Shown here: piece after piece, positions 55,650-64,000 of the stretch
Layout: the number at the start of each line of letters is the position of its first letter
Numbering within the stretch: the stretch's first letter is position 1
Assembly (NCBI RefSeq): GCF_000374305.1
Contig: NZ_KB894103.1
Coordinates: forward strand, 93,833 to 157,832
DNA: 64,000 nucleotides
Direction: 5' to 3'
DNA from: Actinomadura flavalba DSM 45200
Lineage (GTDB): Bacteria > Actinomycetota > Actinomycetes > Streptosporangiales > Streptosporangiaceae
Notes under the pieces: generated by a model
What the model saw: only the letters and a program-made list of their open reading frames with translations
Database searches by the model: none
What the model was told of the DNA's origin: nothing
Position numbers and translations under genes: made by a program

Positions 55650-56741
55650 ATGGCATTCCAGCTCGGCCTCTTCTCCCCCAACACCGAATCGGGTCTCGCC
55701 ATCACCAACGCGCCGGAACGATGGCGCGCGACCTGGGACAACAATCTGCGGCTCGCCCGGATCGCCGACGAGGCGGGCATCGACTTCCTGCTTCCCGTCG
55801 CGCGCTGGATCGACTGGGGGAAAGAGACCGAGTTCCATCGCAGCGCGCTCGATCCGCTCGTCTGGGCGTCCGGGCTGCTGGCGCAGACGCGGCGAATCCG
55901 CATCTTCACGACACTGCACACGGCCTTTCACCATCCGGTCGTCGCGGCCAAACAGCTCGCCACCGTCGATCACCTCAGCGGCGGGCGGGCGGGCCTGAAC
56001 ATCGTCGCGGGATGGCACGCCCCCGAATACGAGATGTTCGGGCTGAACCTGCCCTCCGACCACGACACCCGGTACGCGCTCGCGCAGGAGTGGTGGGACG
56101 TCGTCCGGCGGCTGTGGACCGAGCCGGACCCGTTCGACGTCGACGGCCGGTTCTTCCAGCTCCGGCACGTCGTCGGGGCGCCGAAGCCGCTCAGCGGGCA
56201 CATCCCCACGATCAACGCCGGATCGTCGCCGCAGGGGCGGAGCTTCGCGGCCCGCAACGCCGACCGCGCGTTCACCGTCGTCGGCGGCCCGGACGACGGC
56301 GCCGGCGTCGTCTCCGCGATCCGCGCCGAGGCCGCCGGGCACGGACGCGAGGTCGGCGTCTTCACGCTCGGGCACGTCGTGTGCCGCCCGACGCGGGACG
56401 AGGCGCGGGCCCGGCTGGCCTACTATGCCGACGAGCAGGCCGACTGGCCCGCCGTGGAGGAGGTCATGCGCCTGCAAGGGCTGCACGCGCAGTCGTTCAC
56501 GCCCGAGATGCTCGCCGTCCACCGCGACCGGTTCGCCGCCGGGCACGGGAGCTGCCCGCTCGTCGGCGACCCCGACGACGTCGCCGACGCCCTGGCCGCG
56601 TTCGCCGCGGCGGGATTCGACGGCATCGCGCTGTCGTTCCTCGACTACGCCGACGAGCTCGGCTACTTCGCGGCCGAGGTCGTCCCCCGGCTCGCCGCGC
56701 GGGGCGTCCCGACCGGCCCGGCGGCGGTGGCGGGCCCGTGA
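55650..56741 (+). CDS. Luciferase-like (LLM) flavin-dependent monooxygenase
   Basis: A 363-residue LLM-class enzyme. Family features include FQLGLFSPNTESG at the start, RIADEAGIDFLLPVARWIDWG, the flavin-binding LATVDHLSGGRAGLNIVAGW, and PTINAGSSPQGRSFAARNADRAFTVVGG. These resemble the RutA/SsuD neighbourhood, but the substrate is undefined. ATG 55650 has GAGGGTGG close upstream; upstream in-frame starts lack conserved residues. Its stop overlaps the AraC-type regulator start (GTGA), so the two are co-transcribed. It is unrelated in position to the monooxygenases at the left end. Confidence 0.9.
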   Translation: MAFQLGLFSPNTESGLAITNAPERWRATWDNNLRLARIADEAGIDFLLPVARWIDWGKETEFHRSALDPLVWASGLLAQTRRIRIFTTLHTAFHHPVVAAKQLATVDHLSGGRAGLNIVAGWHAPEYEMFGLNLPSDHDTRYALAQEWWDVVRRLWTEPDPFDVDGRFFQLRHVVGAPKPLSGHIPTINAGSSPQGRSFAARNADRAFTVVGGPDDGAGVVSAIRAEAAGHGREVGVFTLGHVVCRPTRDEARARLAYYADEQADWPAVEEVMRLQGLHAQSFTPEMLAVHRDRFAAGHGSCPLVGDPDDVADALAAFAAAGFDGIALSFLDYADELGYFAAEVVPRLAARGVPTGPAAVAGP

Positions 56742-57730
56742 CGGACGCACTGCTCGGCGCGCACCGGCGGATCGCCAGCACCGACATCGACGCGCTGCAC
56801 GACGCCGTCGAACCCCTCGCCGTCGGCCACGACCTGATCCACCGGACGCCCGGCGGGAGGCTCGACGGCGCCGTGCACGGGCTCACCGTCGGGTCCGTCA
56901 ACCTGGTGTGGGTGCGGTACGGGGGCGACGGCGTGGTGGTGGAGACCCCGCCGACCGGCGGCGAGTTCGCGATGTGCGCGCCGATCGCCCCGATGGGCGT
57001 CCGGTACGCGCGGCGGCCGGGCCAGGAGACGGCGGAGGGCAGTCTCGTCCTGTCCCACGACGAGACGATGCGCATGACGCCCGACCCGGAGCGCGGCTGC
57101 CTCGTCATCGCCACGTCCACCGGGCACCTCGCCGACCACCTGTCCCGGTATCTCGGCGACGACGAGAGCCCGCCGCCGCTGCGCTTCTACGGCGTCAAAG
57201 GTCCGCCCGTGCTGGGCGAGGAGGTCGTGGAGCACACCTGGCGGTACGTGTGCGCGACGCTCGACGCCACCGCCGGGGACGGCCTCCACCCGCTGGCGGC
57301 GCGCTCGCTGGAGGACGCGCTGCTGACCGCGCTGCTCCTCGGCCTCCCGCACACCGCCACGCCCCGCCTCGTCCGCACGCCGGGACGCACGCCGCCGCAG
57401 GTCGCCGAACGGCTCCGCGAGTGGGTGCACGCCCACCACGACGGGCCGATCGGCGTGGCCGACATGGCGCGGGCGGTGAACGTCAGCGTGCGGCAGGTCC
57501 AGGTCGTCTGCCAGGAGACCTGGGGCGTGACGCCGACCCAGTTGCTGCGGGGCATCCGGCTCGACCGGGCGCGGGCGCGGCTGCTGGCGGCCACGCCCGC
57601 CGCCGGGATCATCAGCGCCGTCGCGCAGTCGTGCGGGTACGTCCATATGAGCCGCTTCGCCGTCCATTACCGGCAGCGGTTCGGCGAGACGCCGCGCGCG
57701 ACGCTCCAGCGATCTAGCCGACCGGGGTGA
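56738..57730 (+). CDS. AraC-family regulator
   Basis: A 330-residue protein. The N-terminal ~200 residues form an AraC_binding_2-type sensing domain (HDLIHRTPGGRLDGAVHGLTVGSVNLVWVRYGG). The C-terminal HTH_18 domain carries VADMARAVNVSVRQVQVVCQETWGVTPTQLLRGIRLDRARARLL and a second helix-turn-helix ending GYVHMSRFAVHYRQRFGETP. The GTG at 56738 overlaps the monooxygenase stop, so it probably controls that gene and possibly itself. The last 17 nt overlap the convergent ispH. Confidence 0.9.
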   Translation: MTDALLGAHRRIASTDIDALHDAVEPLAVGHDLIHRTPGGRLDGAVHGLTVGSVNLVWVRYGGDGVVVETPPTGGEFAMCAPIAPMGVRYARRPGQETAEGSLVLSHDETMRMTPDPERGCLVIATSTGHLADHLSRYLGDDESPPPLRFYGVKGPPVLGEEVVEHTWRYVCATLDATAGDGLHPLAARSLEDALLTALLLGLPHTATPRLVRTPGRTPPQVAERLREWVHAHHDGPIGVADMARAVNVSVRQVQVVCQETWGVTPTQLLRGIRLDRARARLLAATPAAGIISAVAQSCGYVHMSRFAVHYRQRFGETPRATLQRSSRPG

Positions 57731-58694
57731 TGGGGAGGGGGGCGCGCAGGTCGCGGCGGAGTTCCTTGGGCAGGGAGAAGTGGACCTTCTCCTTGACGGA
57801 CTCGACCTCGGTGACGTCGGCGTAGCCGCGCTCGGCGAGCCAGGCCAGGACGCCCTGGACCAGGACGTCCGGGACGGACGCGCCGCTGGTGACGCCGACG
57901 GTGGTGACGCCGTCGAGCCAGGACTCGTCGATCTCGTCGGCGTAGTCGACCAGGTGGGACGCGGCTGCGCCGTGCTCCAGCGCGACCTCGACGAGGCGCA
58001 CCGAGTTGGACGAGTTCCGGGAGCCGACCACGATGACCAGGTCGGAGTCGGCGGCCATCTCCTTCACCGCGACCTGGCGGTTCTGGGTGGCGTAGCAGAT
58101 GTCGTCCGAGGGCGGGTCGGTCAGGTGCGGGAAGCGCTCGCGCAGCTTGGCGACGGTCTCCAGGGTCTCGCTGACCGACAGCGTGGTCTGCGAGAGCCAG
58201 GCGACGCGCTCGGGGTCGCGGACCTGGACGTTGGCGACGTCGTCGGGGCCGTCGACCAGGTGGATGTGGTCGGGCGCCTCACCGCTCGTCCCGATGACCT
58301 CTTCGTGCCCTTCGTGCCCGATGAGCAGGATGTCGTAGTCGTCCTTGGCGAACCGGACGGCCTCCTTGTGCACCTTGGTGACCAGCGGGCAGGTCGCGTC
58401 GATCGTCCGCAGATCGAGCCCGGCGGCCTCCTCGTGCACGACCGGCGCCACGCCGTGCGCGGAGAACACCACGATGGCGCCCTTGGGCACCTCCTCGGTC
58501 TCCTCCACGAAGATGGCGCCCTTCTCCTCCAGGGTCTTCACCACGTGGACGTTGTGCACGATCTGCTTGCGCACGTAGATCGGCGCCCCGTACTTCTCCA
58601 GGGCCACCTCGACGGCCTCGACGGCACGGTCGACACCGGCGCAGTAACCACGCGGCTTGGCGAGCAGGACACGGCGCTGGTCGTTGGAGGTCAT
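57714..58694 (-). CDS. ispH: 4-hydroxy-3-methylbut-2-enyl diphosphate reductase
   Basis: A 326-residue IspH, the last enzyme of the MEP isoprenoid pathway, which makes IPP and DMAPP using an Fe-S cluster. The three cluster cysteines are visible: Cys18 in PRGYCAGVDRAVE, Cys102 in DATCPLVTKVH and Cys200 in DDICYATQNRQ. Other landmarks are IVHNVHVV, FSAHGVAP, GHEGHEEVIG, SRNSSNSVRLVE and VTSGASVPD. ATG 58694 is set by homology. The pathway feeds the geosmin and prenyl synthases found elsewhere in the window. It converges with the AraC gene in a 17-nt overlap. Confidence 0.96.
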   Translation of the reverse strand: MTSNDQRRVLLAKPRGYCAGVDRAVEAVEVALEKYGAPIYVRKQIVHNVHVVKTLEEKGAIFVEETEEVPKGAIVVFSAHGVAPVVHEEAAGLDLRTIDATCPLVTKVHKEAVRFAKDDYDILLIGHEGHEEVIGTSGEAPDHIHLVDGPDDVANVQVRDPERVAWLSQTTLSVSETLETVAKLRERFPHLTDPPSDDICYATQNRQVAVKEMAADSDLVIVVGSRNSSNSVRLVEVALEHGAAASHLVDYADEIDESWLDGVTTVGVTSGASVPDVLVQGVLAWLAERGYADVTEVESVKEKVHFSLPKELRRDLRAPLPITPVG

Positions 58695-58940
58695 GCGCCC
58701 ATGGTACGAGCCGTCCCGGCCTACCGCACCGTGCGCCATCGGTGGCCCCGGAGCCGCAAGCACCGGGCAAAGCTCAGGTGAAGCCCGCAAAGTGTGACCC
58801 ACCGCACCCCGTTCCCGGCCAGAAATCCCTTGACCCGGGGTGACCCTCCTCGCACCGATGGGGCAGAGTTGAAGACGAACCTACGGTGCCCCGAACGATG
58901 CCGGTCCGGTGTCCGGCCGGAACGCGACGGAAGGAAGACG

Positions 58941-59633
58941 ATGACGAGATCGCCGCGCCGCCTCAAGCAGCAGGTCCAGGACACGGTGGGCGAGCAGGTC
59001 CGCGATCTTCCGCTGCACGCCGTCCGGCTCGCCATGTTCGGCGTGGGCAGGGCCCTGCTGCTGAGCGACCGCGTCACCCGCGACTACAAGGAGATCACCG
59101 AGGGCGGCGGTGTGCGTCCCGTCCTCGGGCGGCTCCGCACCGACGTGCAGTCCACCGCCGGCAAGGTCGTCACCGGCGTGACCGAGCGCGTGCGCGGGCC
59201 CGAGGAGCGCGTCGAGGAGCCGCCGAAGCCGCGTCCGGCGCCGCGCCGCGCGCCCGTCCGGCCCGAGGCGACCCGGCCCGAGCCCGGCGACCGGGAGATC
59301 GCGGTCGGCAAGCCCGCCCCGAGCCCGAAGCCCGCCGCGCGCCCGCGTCCCGCCCCCGCCCCGGTGCCCGAGCCCGAGCCGACGCCGCAGGAGGTCTTCG
59401 AGCCCAAGGCGGAGAACAAGCCCGCCGCTCCGGCCGAGGCCGCGTCCCTCGCCGCCAAGCTGCCCGTCCCCGACTACGACGCCGCGACGCTGCCGCAGCT
59501 CCGCGCCCGGCTGCGCGGGCTCTCGTCCGAGCAGGTCAAGCTGCTGCGCGAGTACGAGAGCAAGCACGCGGCCCGTCCGGACGTGCTGAGGATGTACGAG
59601 AACCGGATTCTGAAGCTCAACGGCCAGTCCTGA
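58941..59633 (+). CDS. Putative lipid-droplet-associated protein, 230 aa
   Basis: A 230-residue protein. An amphipathic N-terminal region (LKQQVQDTVGEQVRDLPLHAVRLAMFGVGRALLLSDRVTRDYKE) is followed by a long Pro/Ala/Glu/Lys-rich linker. The conserved C-terminal motif is LPVPDYDAATLPQLRARLRGLSSEQVKLLREYESKHAARPDVLRMYENRI. This C-terminus occurs in actinobacterial proteins annotated as lipid-droplet-associated, so I suggest that role with caution. ATG 58941 follows GGAAGGAAG. A strong terminator follows. Confidence 0.7.
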   Translation: MTRSPRRLKQQVQDTVGEQVRDLPLHAVRLAMFGVGRALLLSDRVTRDYKEITEGGGVRPVLGRLRTDVQSTAGKVVTGVTERVRGPEERVEEPPKPRPAPRRAPVRPEATRPEPGDREIAVGKPAPSPKPAARPRPAPAPVPEPEPTPQEVFEPKAENKPAAPAEAASLAAKLPVPDYDAATLPQLRARLRGLSSEQVKLLREYESKHAARPDVLRMYENRILKLNGQS

Positions 59634-59645
59634 CGTGGCGGCGAG

Positions 59646-59683
59646 GCGGCGGGCGGTCCCAGCGCGGGCCGCCCGCCGCTTTT
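59646..59683 (+). terminator. Intrinsic terminator
   Basis: GCGGCGGGCGG (59646-59656) pairs perfectly with CCGCCCGCCGC (59669-59679) around a 12-nt loop, followed by TTTT. It lies just after the lipid-droplet-like gene and against the stop of the convergent MFS remnant. This is the clearest intrinsic terminator in the window. Confidence 0.85.
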
Positions 59684-60759
59684 CTATGCGGGCGCCGGTT
59701 CCGGGCGAACGTCGGCGTCCACCCGGGCCAGCGCGCCGAGGTGGTGGCGGCGCGCGGCCAGCAGCGCCGTCGCGACCAGGCAGGACGCCGCGCCGACCAG
59801 GTACGGCACCGCGTCGCTCAGTTCCCCGGCGAGCCGGGTGGCGGCGAACGGCGCCGGCGCGCCGCCCGTCCAGCGGACGAAGTTGTAGCCCGCCGACGCG
59901 ACCGGGCGCGGGTGCGCGGACACCTCCATCGCGGCCTCGGTGAACGCCGTGTTGTTCATGCCGATCGGCACGCCGGACAGGATCGCGAAGACGACGACGC
60001 CCGCGCCGCCGGCGGCGGCCAGCCCGACGCCACCGCCACCAGCACGCCCCAGCCGAAGAACACCAGGCCGATGCCGTGCGCGTCCATGCCGAGGATGAAC
60101 GGGGTGAACGCCAGGATCGTGAAGAACGCGTAGTTGCAGAAGAGCGCGGTGAAGGCCGTCGTGGCGAGGCCGCCGTGCCGCAGCGCCTTCAGCGGCGCGG
60201 TGATGCCCGTGGGCGTGGCGGGCTTCGGCGTCGGGCGCAGCAGCGTCGCGATCAGGACGAAGCCCACCGCCATCAGCGCGGCCGTGCCGAAGAACGGGTA
60301 GCGCCGGCTCGCGTCCCCGAGCAGCGCGCCGACCAGCGGGCCGAGCGAGATGCCGAGCCCGAGCGCCGCCTCGTAGAGGATGATCGCGGACTCCGTCCCG
60401 CCACTCGCCGCCCCGACGATCACCGCCAGCGCGGTCGCGACGAACAGCGCGTTCCCGAGCCCCCAACCGGCCCGGAATCCGACGAGCTCCCCCACGCTGC
60501 CCGACGTCCCCGCGAGCCCGGCGAACAGGACGACGATGCCGAGGCCGAGCAGCAGCGTCCGTTCTCCGCCGATCCGGCTCGACACCCAGCCGGTTCCGAG
60601 CATCGCCACGGCCGTGATGAGGAAGTAGCTGGTGAACAGCAGCGACACCTGGCTCGCCGACGCTTCCAGGTGCACGGCGATGGCGGGCAGGATCGGATCG
60701 ACCAGACCGATCCCCATGAACGCGACGACCGCGGCGAACGCCGTCGCCCACACCGCCAC
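59684..60759 (-). pseudogene. MFS transporter, frameshifted
   Basis: From GTG 60759 a DHA-type MFS protein runs normally through about 240 residues (FMGIGLVDPILPAIAVHLEAS, LLFTSYFLITAVAMLGTGWVSSRIGGERTLL, FRAGWGLGNALFVATALAVI, FFGWGVLVAVASG), then goes out of frame near 60020-60035. The next frame resumes with VVVFAILSGVPIGMNNTAFTEAAMEVS and ends with GALARVDADVRPEPAPA at 59684. By comparison with the family, about 40 residues around helices 8-9 are missing at the break as well. Either a real pseudogene or a deletion in the read data. The normal codon use of both halves argues for recent damage. Confidence 0.75.
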
Positions 60760-60863
60760 CGGCTGCCGGAGGATGCCACCGGCGGCCGCTCCGGGCGGCG
60801 CGGCACGGGAAGGGACGCGAACCGCGCGGAGCCAGGCCCTTTCCGGCGGTCGGCCGGTGGCGG

Positions 60864-61301
60864 TCAGGGTCCGTGGAAGAGGCGGTCGAGCGCGGGCAGC
60901 GCCGCCTCCAGGGCGGCGCGCTCCTCGTCCGGGAGCGCGCCGATCCGGGCCGCGAGGATCGCGGTGCGGCGATCACGCGCGGTGCGCAGGCCCGTCCCGC
61001 CCCGCTCGGTCAGCTCGACGGTGACGACCCGGGCGTCCGAGGCGTCCCGGCCCCGGCGGATCAGGCCGTCGCGCTCCAGCCGCTTGACGAGCGCGGTCAT
61101 CGTCGGCAGCCGCACGCCGTGCTCGTCCGCCAGCTCGGTCATCCGGCGCCCGCCCCGCTCCAGCGACCCGAGGACCGCGAGCTGCTGCGTCGTGATCTCC
61201 TCGTCGGCCGTGAGCCTGCGCAGCAGCAGCACCACGCCCCGCAGCCGCAGGCCGAGCTGCTCCGCCAGCGCCCGGTCGCGCGCACCCGCGCCATCTCCCA
61301 T
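60864..61301 (-). CDS. MarR-family regulator
   Basis: A 145-residue winged-helix regulator: RGVVLLLRRLTADEEITTQQLAVLGSL leads into RRMTELADEHGVRLPTMTALVKRLERDGLIRRGRDASDARVVTVELTERG. ATG 61301 is chosen as the start that begins the family region; a longer in-frame start lacks support. It lies 104 bp upstream of the frameshifted MFS gene on the same strand, and MarR-MFS pairs commonly form drug-efflux units. If the transporter is dead, the regulator may be an orphan. Confidence 0.9.
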   Translation of the reverse strand: MGDGAGARDRALAEQLGLRLRGVVLLLRRLTADEEITTQQLAVLGSLERGGRRMTELADEHGVRLPTMTALVKRLERDGLIRRGRDASDARVVTVELTERGGTGLRTARDRRTAILAARIGALPDEERAALEAALPALDRLFHGP

Positions 61302-61345
61302 ACGCCGACACCCTACGGCCCGCCCCACCCGCGGCGGACCCCCCG

Positions 61346-62425
61346 TCACTTGCGCCGGAGCAGCAGCAGGCCCGACGCCAGCACCGCGACCGCCGTCGCG
61401 GCGTGCACGCCGAGCGCCCGGGCGACGGAGCCGTCGTGCGCCAGGACCGTCAGGGCGTCGCCCGCCGGGATCGTCGCGAACGCGAGCATCACCCAGCCGA
61501 GCGCCCGGTGCTGCCGCGCCGCCAGCAGGGCGAGCACGGCCAGGCCCGTCCCGGCGTCGCGCAGGCCCTTGAGCGTCAGGAACGCGGCGGCGTCACCGGT
61601 CGGCCACGCGGGCAGGCCGAACCCCGCCGCCGTCGCCTCCGGCGCCGCGAGGTAGCTCGCGCCGACGTAGAGGATGCCGACGCCGGTCAGCGCGGCCAGG
61701 ACGCGGCCGACGCGGGACACGCGCTCGTCGGTGCGCACCCGGCGGACCCGGCGCGCGTGCAGCGGCCGTCCGACGGCGTTCCAGGCCCAGCGGACGGGGG
61801 CGGGCAGCCCGCCCAGGAACGCGGCGCGCTCCTCCGGCGTGGCGTCCTCCAGGACGATGCCGAGGAACAGCGGCGCCCGGTGCCGGGCGGAGCGGGCGAA
61901 GTGCTCGCCCTGCGCGTTCCACTCGGCGGCGGTCAGGTGGCGCTCCGCGATGGGGAGGAGGTTGGCCTCCTCGTCGTCCAGGTGCTCGGCCAGCACCGCG
62001 CGGTGCTCGTCGAGGGCGGCGACCAGGGCGGCGCTCCCGGCCTTGTCACCGCGCCAGCCCGCCGCCTTCTCGCGGACGGTCGCGATCGTCGCGGCGACGC
62101 GTTCGTGCTGCTCCTCCATGCGCAGCACCACGTCGGAGTCCAGGTCGACGCGGGCGAGGAGCAGCGGCCAGATCAGCTCGTCCTCGCCCGTGTGGTGGTG
62201 GTGCAGGCCGATCAGGTAGTCCCGCAGGTGCTTGGACAGCACCCGCGCCCGGCGCGCGTCGCCGTCGCGCACCGCTCCGATCTGCTCGGCGAGCACCCGC
62301 GCCTCCCGGCGCAGGCCCCGGTGGATGACGACCATGGAGTGCGTGTCGGGCCGATCCGCTTTCGCGGCGCCTGACGGGGATGCGAGGTGGTTCGCGGCGG
62401 ACGTCGTTGCTTCGTTGGTGTTCAT
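61346..62425 (-). CDS. Hemerythrin-domain protein fused to a DUF4267-like membrane domain
   Basis: A 359-residue two-part protein. The N-terminal ~170 residues form a hemerythrin-like helical bundle with the expected His/Glu ligands (VIHRGLRREARVLAEQ; IGLHHHHTGEDELIWPLL; EEQHERVA; EHLDDEEANLLPIAERHL), which would bind a di-iron or other metal centre. The last ~130 residues contain about four hydrophobic helices (VLAALTGVGILYVGASYLAAP, AAAFLTLKGLRDAGTGLAVLALLAARQHRALGWVMLA) and resemble DUF4267. Such a fusion suggests a membrane-tied oxygen, NO or redox sensor. The ATG at 62425 follows the SARP promoter, which is divergent. Confidence 0.85.
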   Translation of the reverse strand: MNTNEATTSAANHLASPSGAAKADRPDTHSMVVIHRGLRREARVLAEQIGAVRDGDARRARVLSKHLRDYLIGLHHHHTGEDELIWPLLLARVDLDSDVVLRMEEQHERVAATIATVREKAAGWRGDKAGSAALVAALDEHRAVLAEHLDDEEANLLPIAERHLTAAEWNAQGEHFARSARHRAPLFLGIVLEDATPEERAAFLGGLPAPVRWAWNAVGRPLHARRVRRVRTDERVSRVGRVLAALTGVGILYVGASYLAAPEATAAGFGLPAWPTGDAAAFLTLKGLRDAGTGLAVLALLAARQHRALGWVMLAFATIPAGDALTVLAHDGSVARALGVHAATAVAVLASGLLLLRRK

Positions 62426-62449
62426 GCCCTTCACGATGGAGGGTGCCGA

Positions 62450-62493
62450 TTGGAGGCGACCTGGACGGCACTTGGAGGCCACTTGGGGTGACA
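62450..62493 (+). promoter_or_regulatory. Four contiguous 11-bp direct repeats before the SARP gene
   Basis: TTGGAGGCGAC, CTGGACGGCAC, TTGGAGGCCAC and TTGGGGTGACA follow one another without gaps at 62450, 62461, 62472 and 62483. A TACGAT box follows at 62494-62499. Direct heptamer repeats on an 11-bp period overlapping the -35 region are the known binding signature of SARP activators, so this is probably an autoregulatory or cross-regulatory site. Confidence 0.75.
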
Positions 62494-62497
62494 TACG

Positions 62498-64000
<1,503 letters not shown>

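Overview
The window is very GC-rich DNA with GC-ending codons almost throughout, frequent GTG starts and dense ATGA/GTGA start-stop overlaps. Together with a complete conservon, a geosmin synthase, an eight-gene mce operon, a SARP regulator and an iron box, this points to the chromosome of a filamentous actinobacterium. A non-Streptomyces genus such as one of the Thermomonosporaceae or a relative is possible, but that is inference. I saw no phage, transposase, integrase, CRISPR array, tRNA or rRNA. It reads as chromosome arm or core with mixed primary and specialised metabolism.

Layout. 1-6.8 kb (minus): a peptide-type ABC importer (binding protein, two permeases, double ATPase) feeding two flavin-dependent monooxygenases of the NtaA/DszA type; the second one leaves the window. 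The permease junction carries a degenerate ~140-bp tandem duplication. 7-8.5 kb: a RidA-like gene divergent from a WYL regulator, with a perfect operator-like palindrome between them. 8.6-10.7 kb: geosmin synthase. 11.8-16.3 kb: a complete conservon cvnA-E (sensor-like ATPase, roadblock, DUF742, GTPase, EXXR-less P450), followed by a GNAT and a convergent second P450. 18-19.8 kb: a gene-poor stretch with a DasR-like palindrome, a 47-aa ORF and a DUF5701-like gene. 20-21.7 kb: a secreted lipase divergent from a TetR regulator.

21.8-25.6 kb (minus) is the most notable locus. Two paralogous family 2B encapsulin shell proteins with inserted cyclic-nucleotide-binding-like domains are followed, 11 nt downstream, by a polyprenyl diphosphate synthase. 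This looks like a two-component isoprenoid nanocompartment. It is followed by a tandem pair of MHS-type MFS transporters (25.8-28.6 kb).

28.6-43.5 kb is mostly housekeeping: lipoamide dehydrogenase, a tyrosine phosphatase, an MFS transporter, a Nudix-like protein with a repeat insert, an HD protein with a WS/DGAT wax-ester/TAG synthase, uracil-DNA glycosylase, an acyltransferase, a DUF5925-type AAA ATPase, an iron-box-controlled DUF2470 protein divergent from rpsD, and a TauD-type dioxygenase with a MarR gene. 43.5-53.5 kb: an mce operon (yrbEA, yrbEB, mceA-F, one associated protein), every pair translationally coupled or abutting, with a divergent MarR-like regulator and no ATPase gene. 53.5-59.7 kb: a lytic-transglycosylase-like protein, a two-tier intergenic hairpin, a flavin monooxygenase/AraC pair, ispH and a putative lipid-droplet-associated protein. 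59.7-62.4 kb: a frameshifted MFS gene, a MarR gene and a hemerythrin/membrane fusion. 62.5-64 kb: a SARP regulator preceded by four contiguous 11-bp repeats and containing a long Thr/Ala/Gly/Ser repeat linker; it runs off the window.

Recurring themes are isoprenoids (IspH, prenyl synthase, geosmin synthase), lipids (Mce, WS/DGAT, acyltransferase, lipase) and sulfur or nitrogen scavenging by flavin monooxygenases and TauD. Several genes have a TANNNT box ending 6-8 nt before the start codon, which suggests leaderless transcripts.
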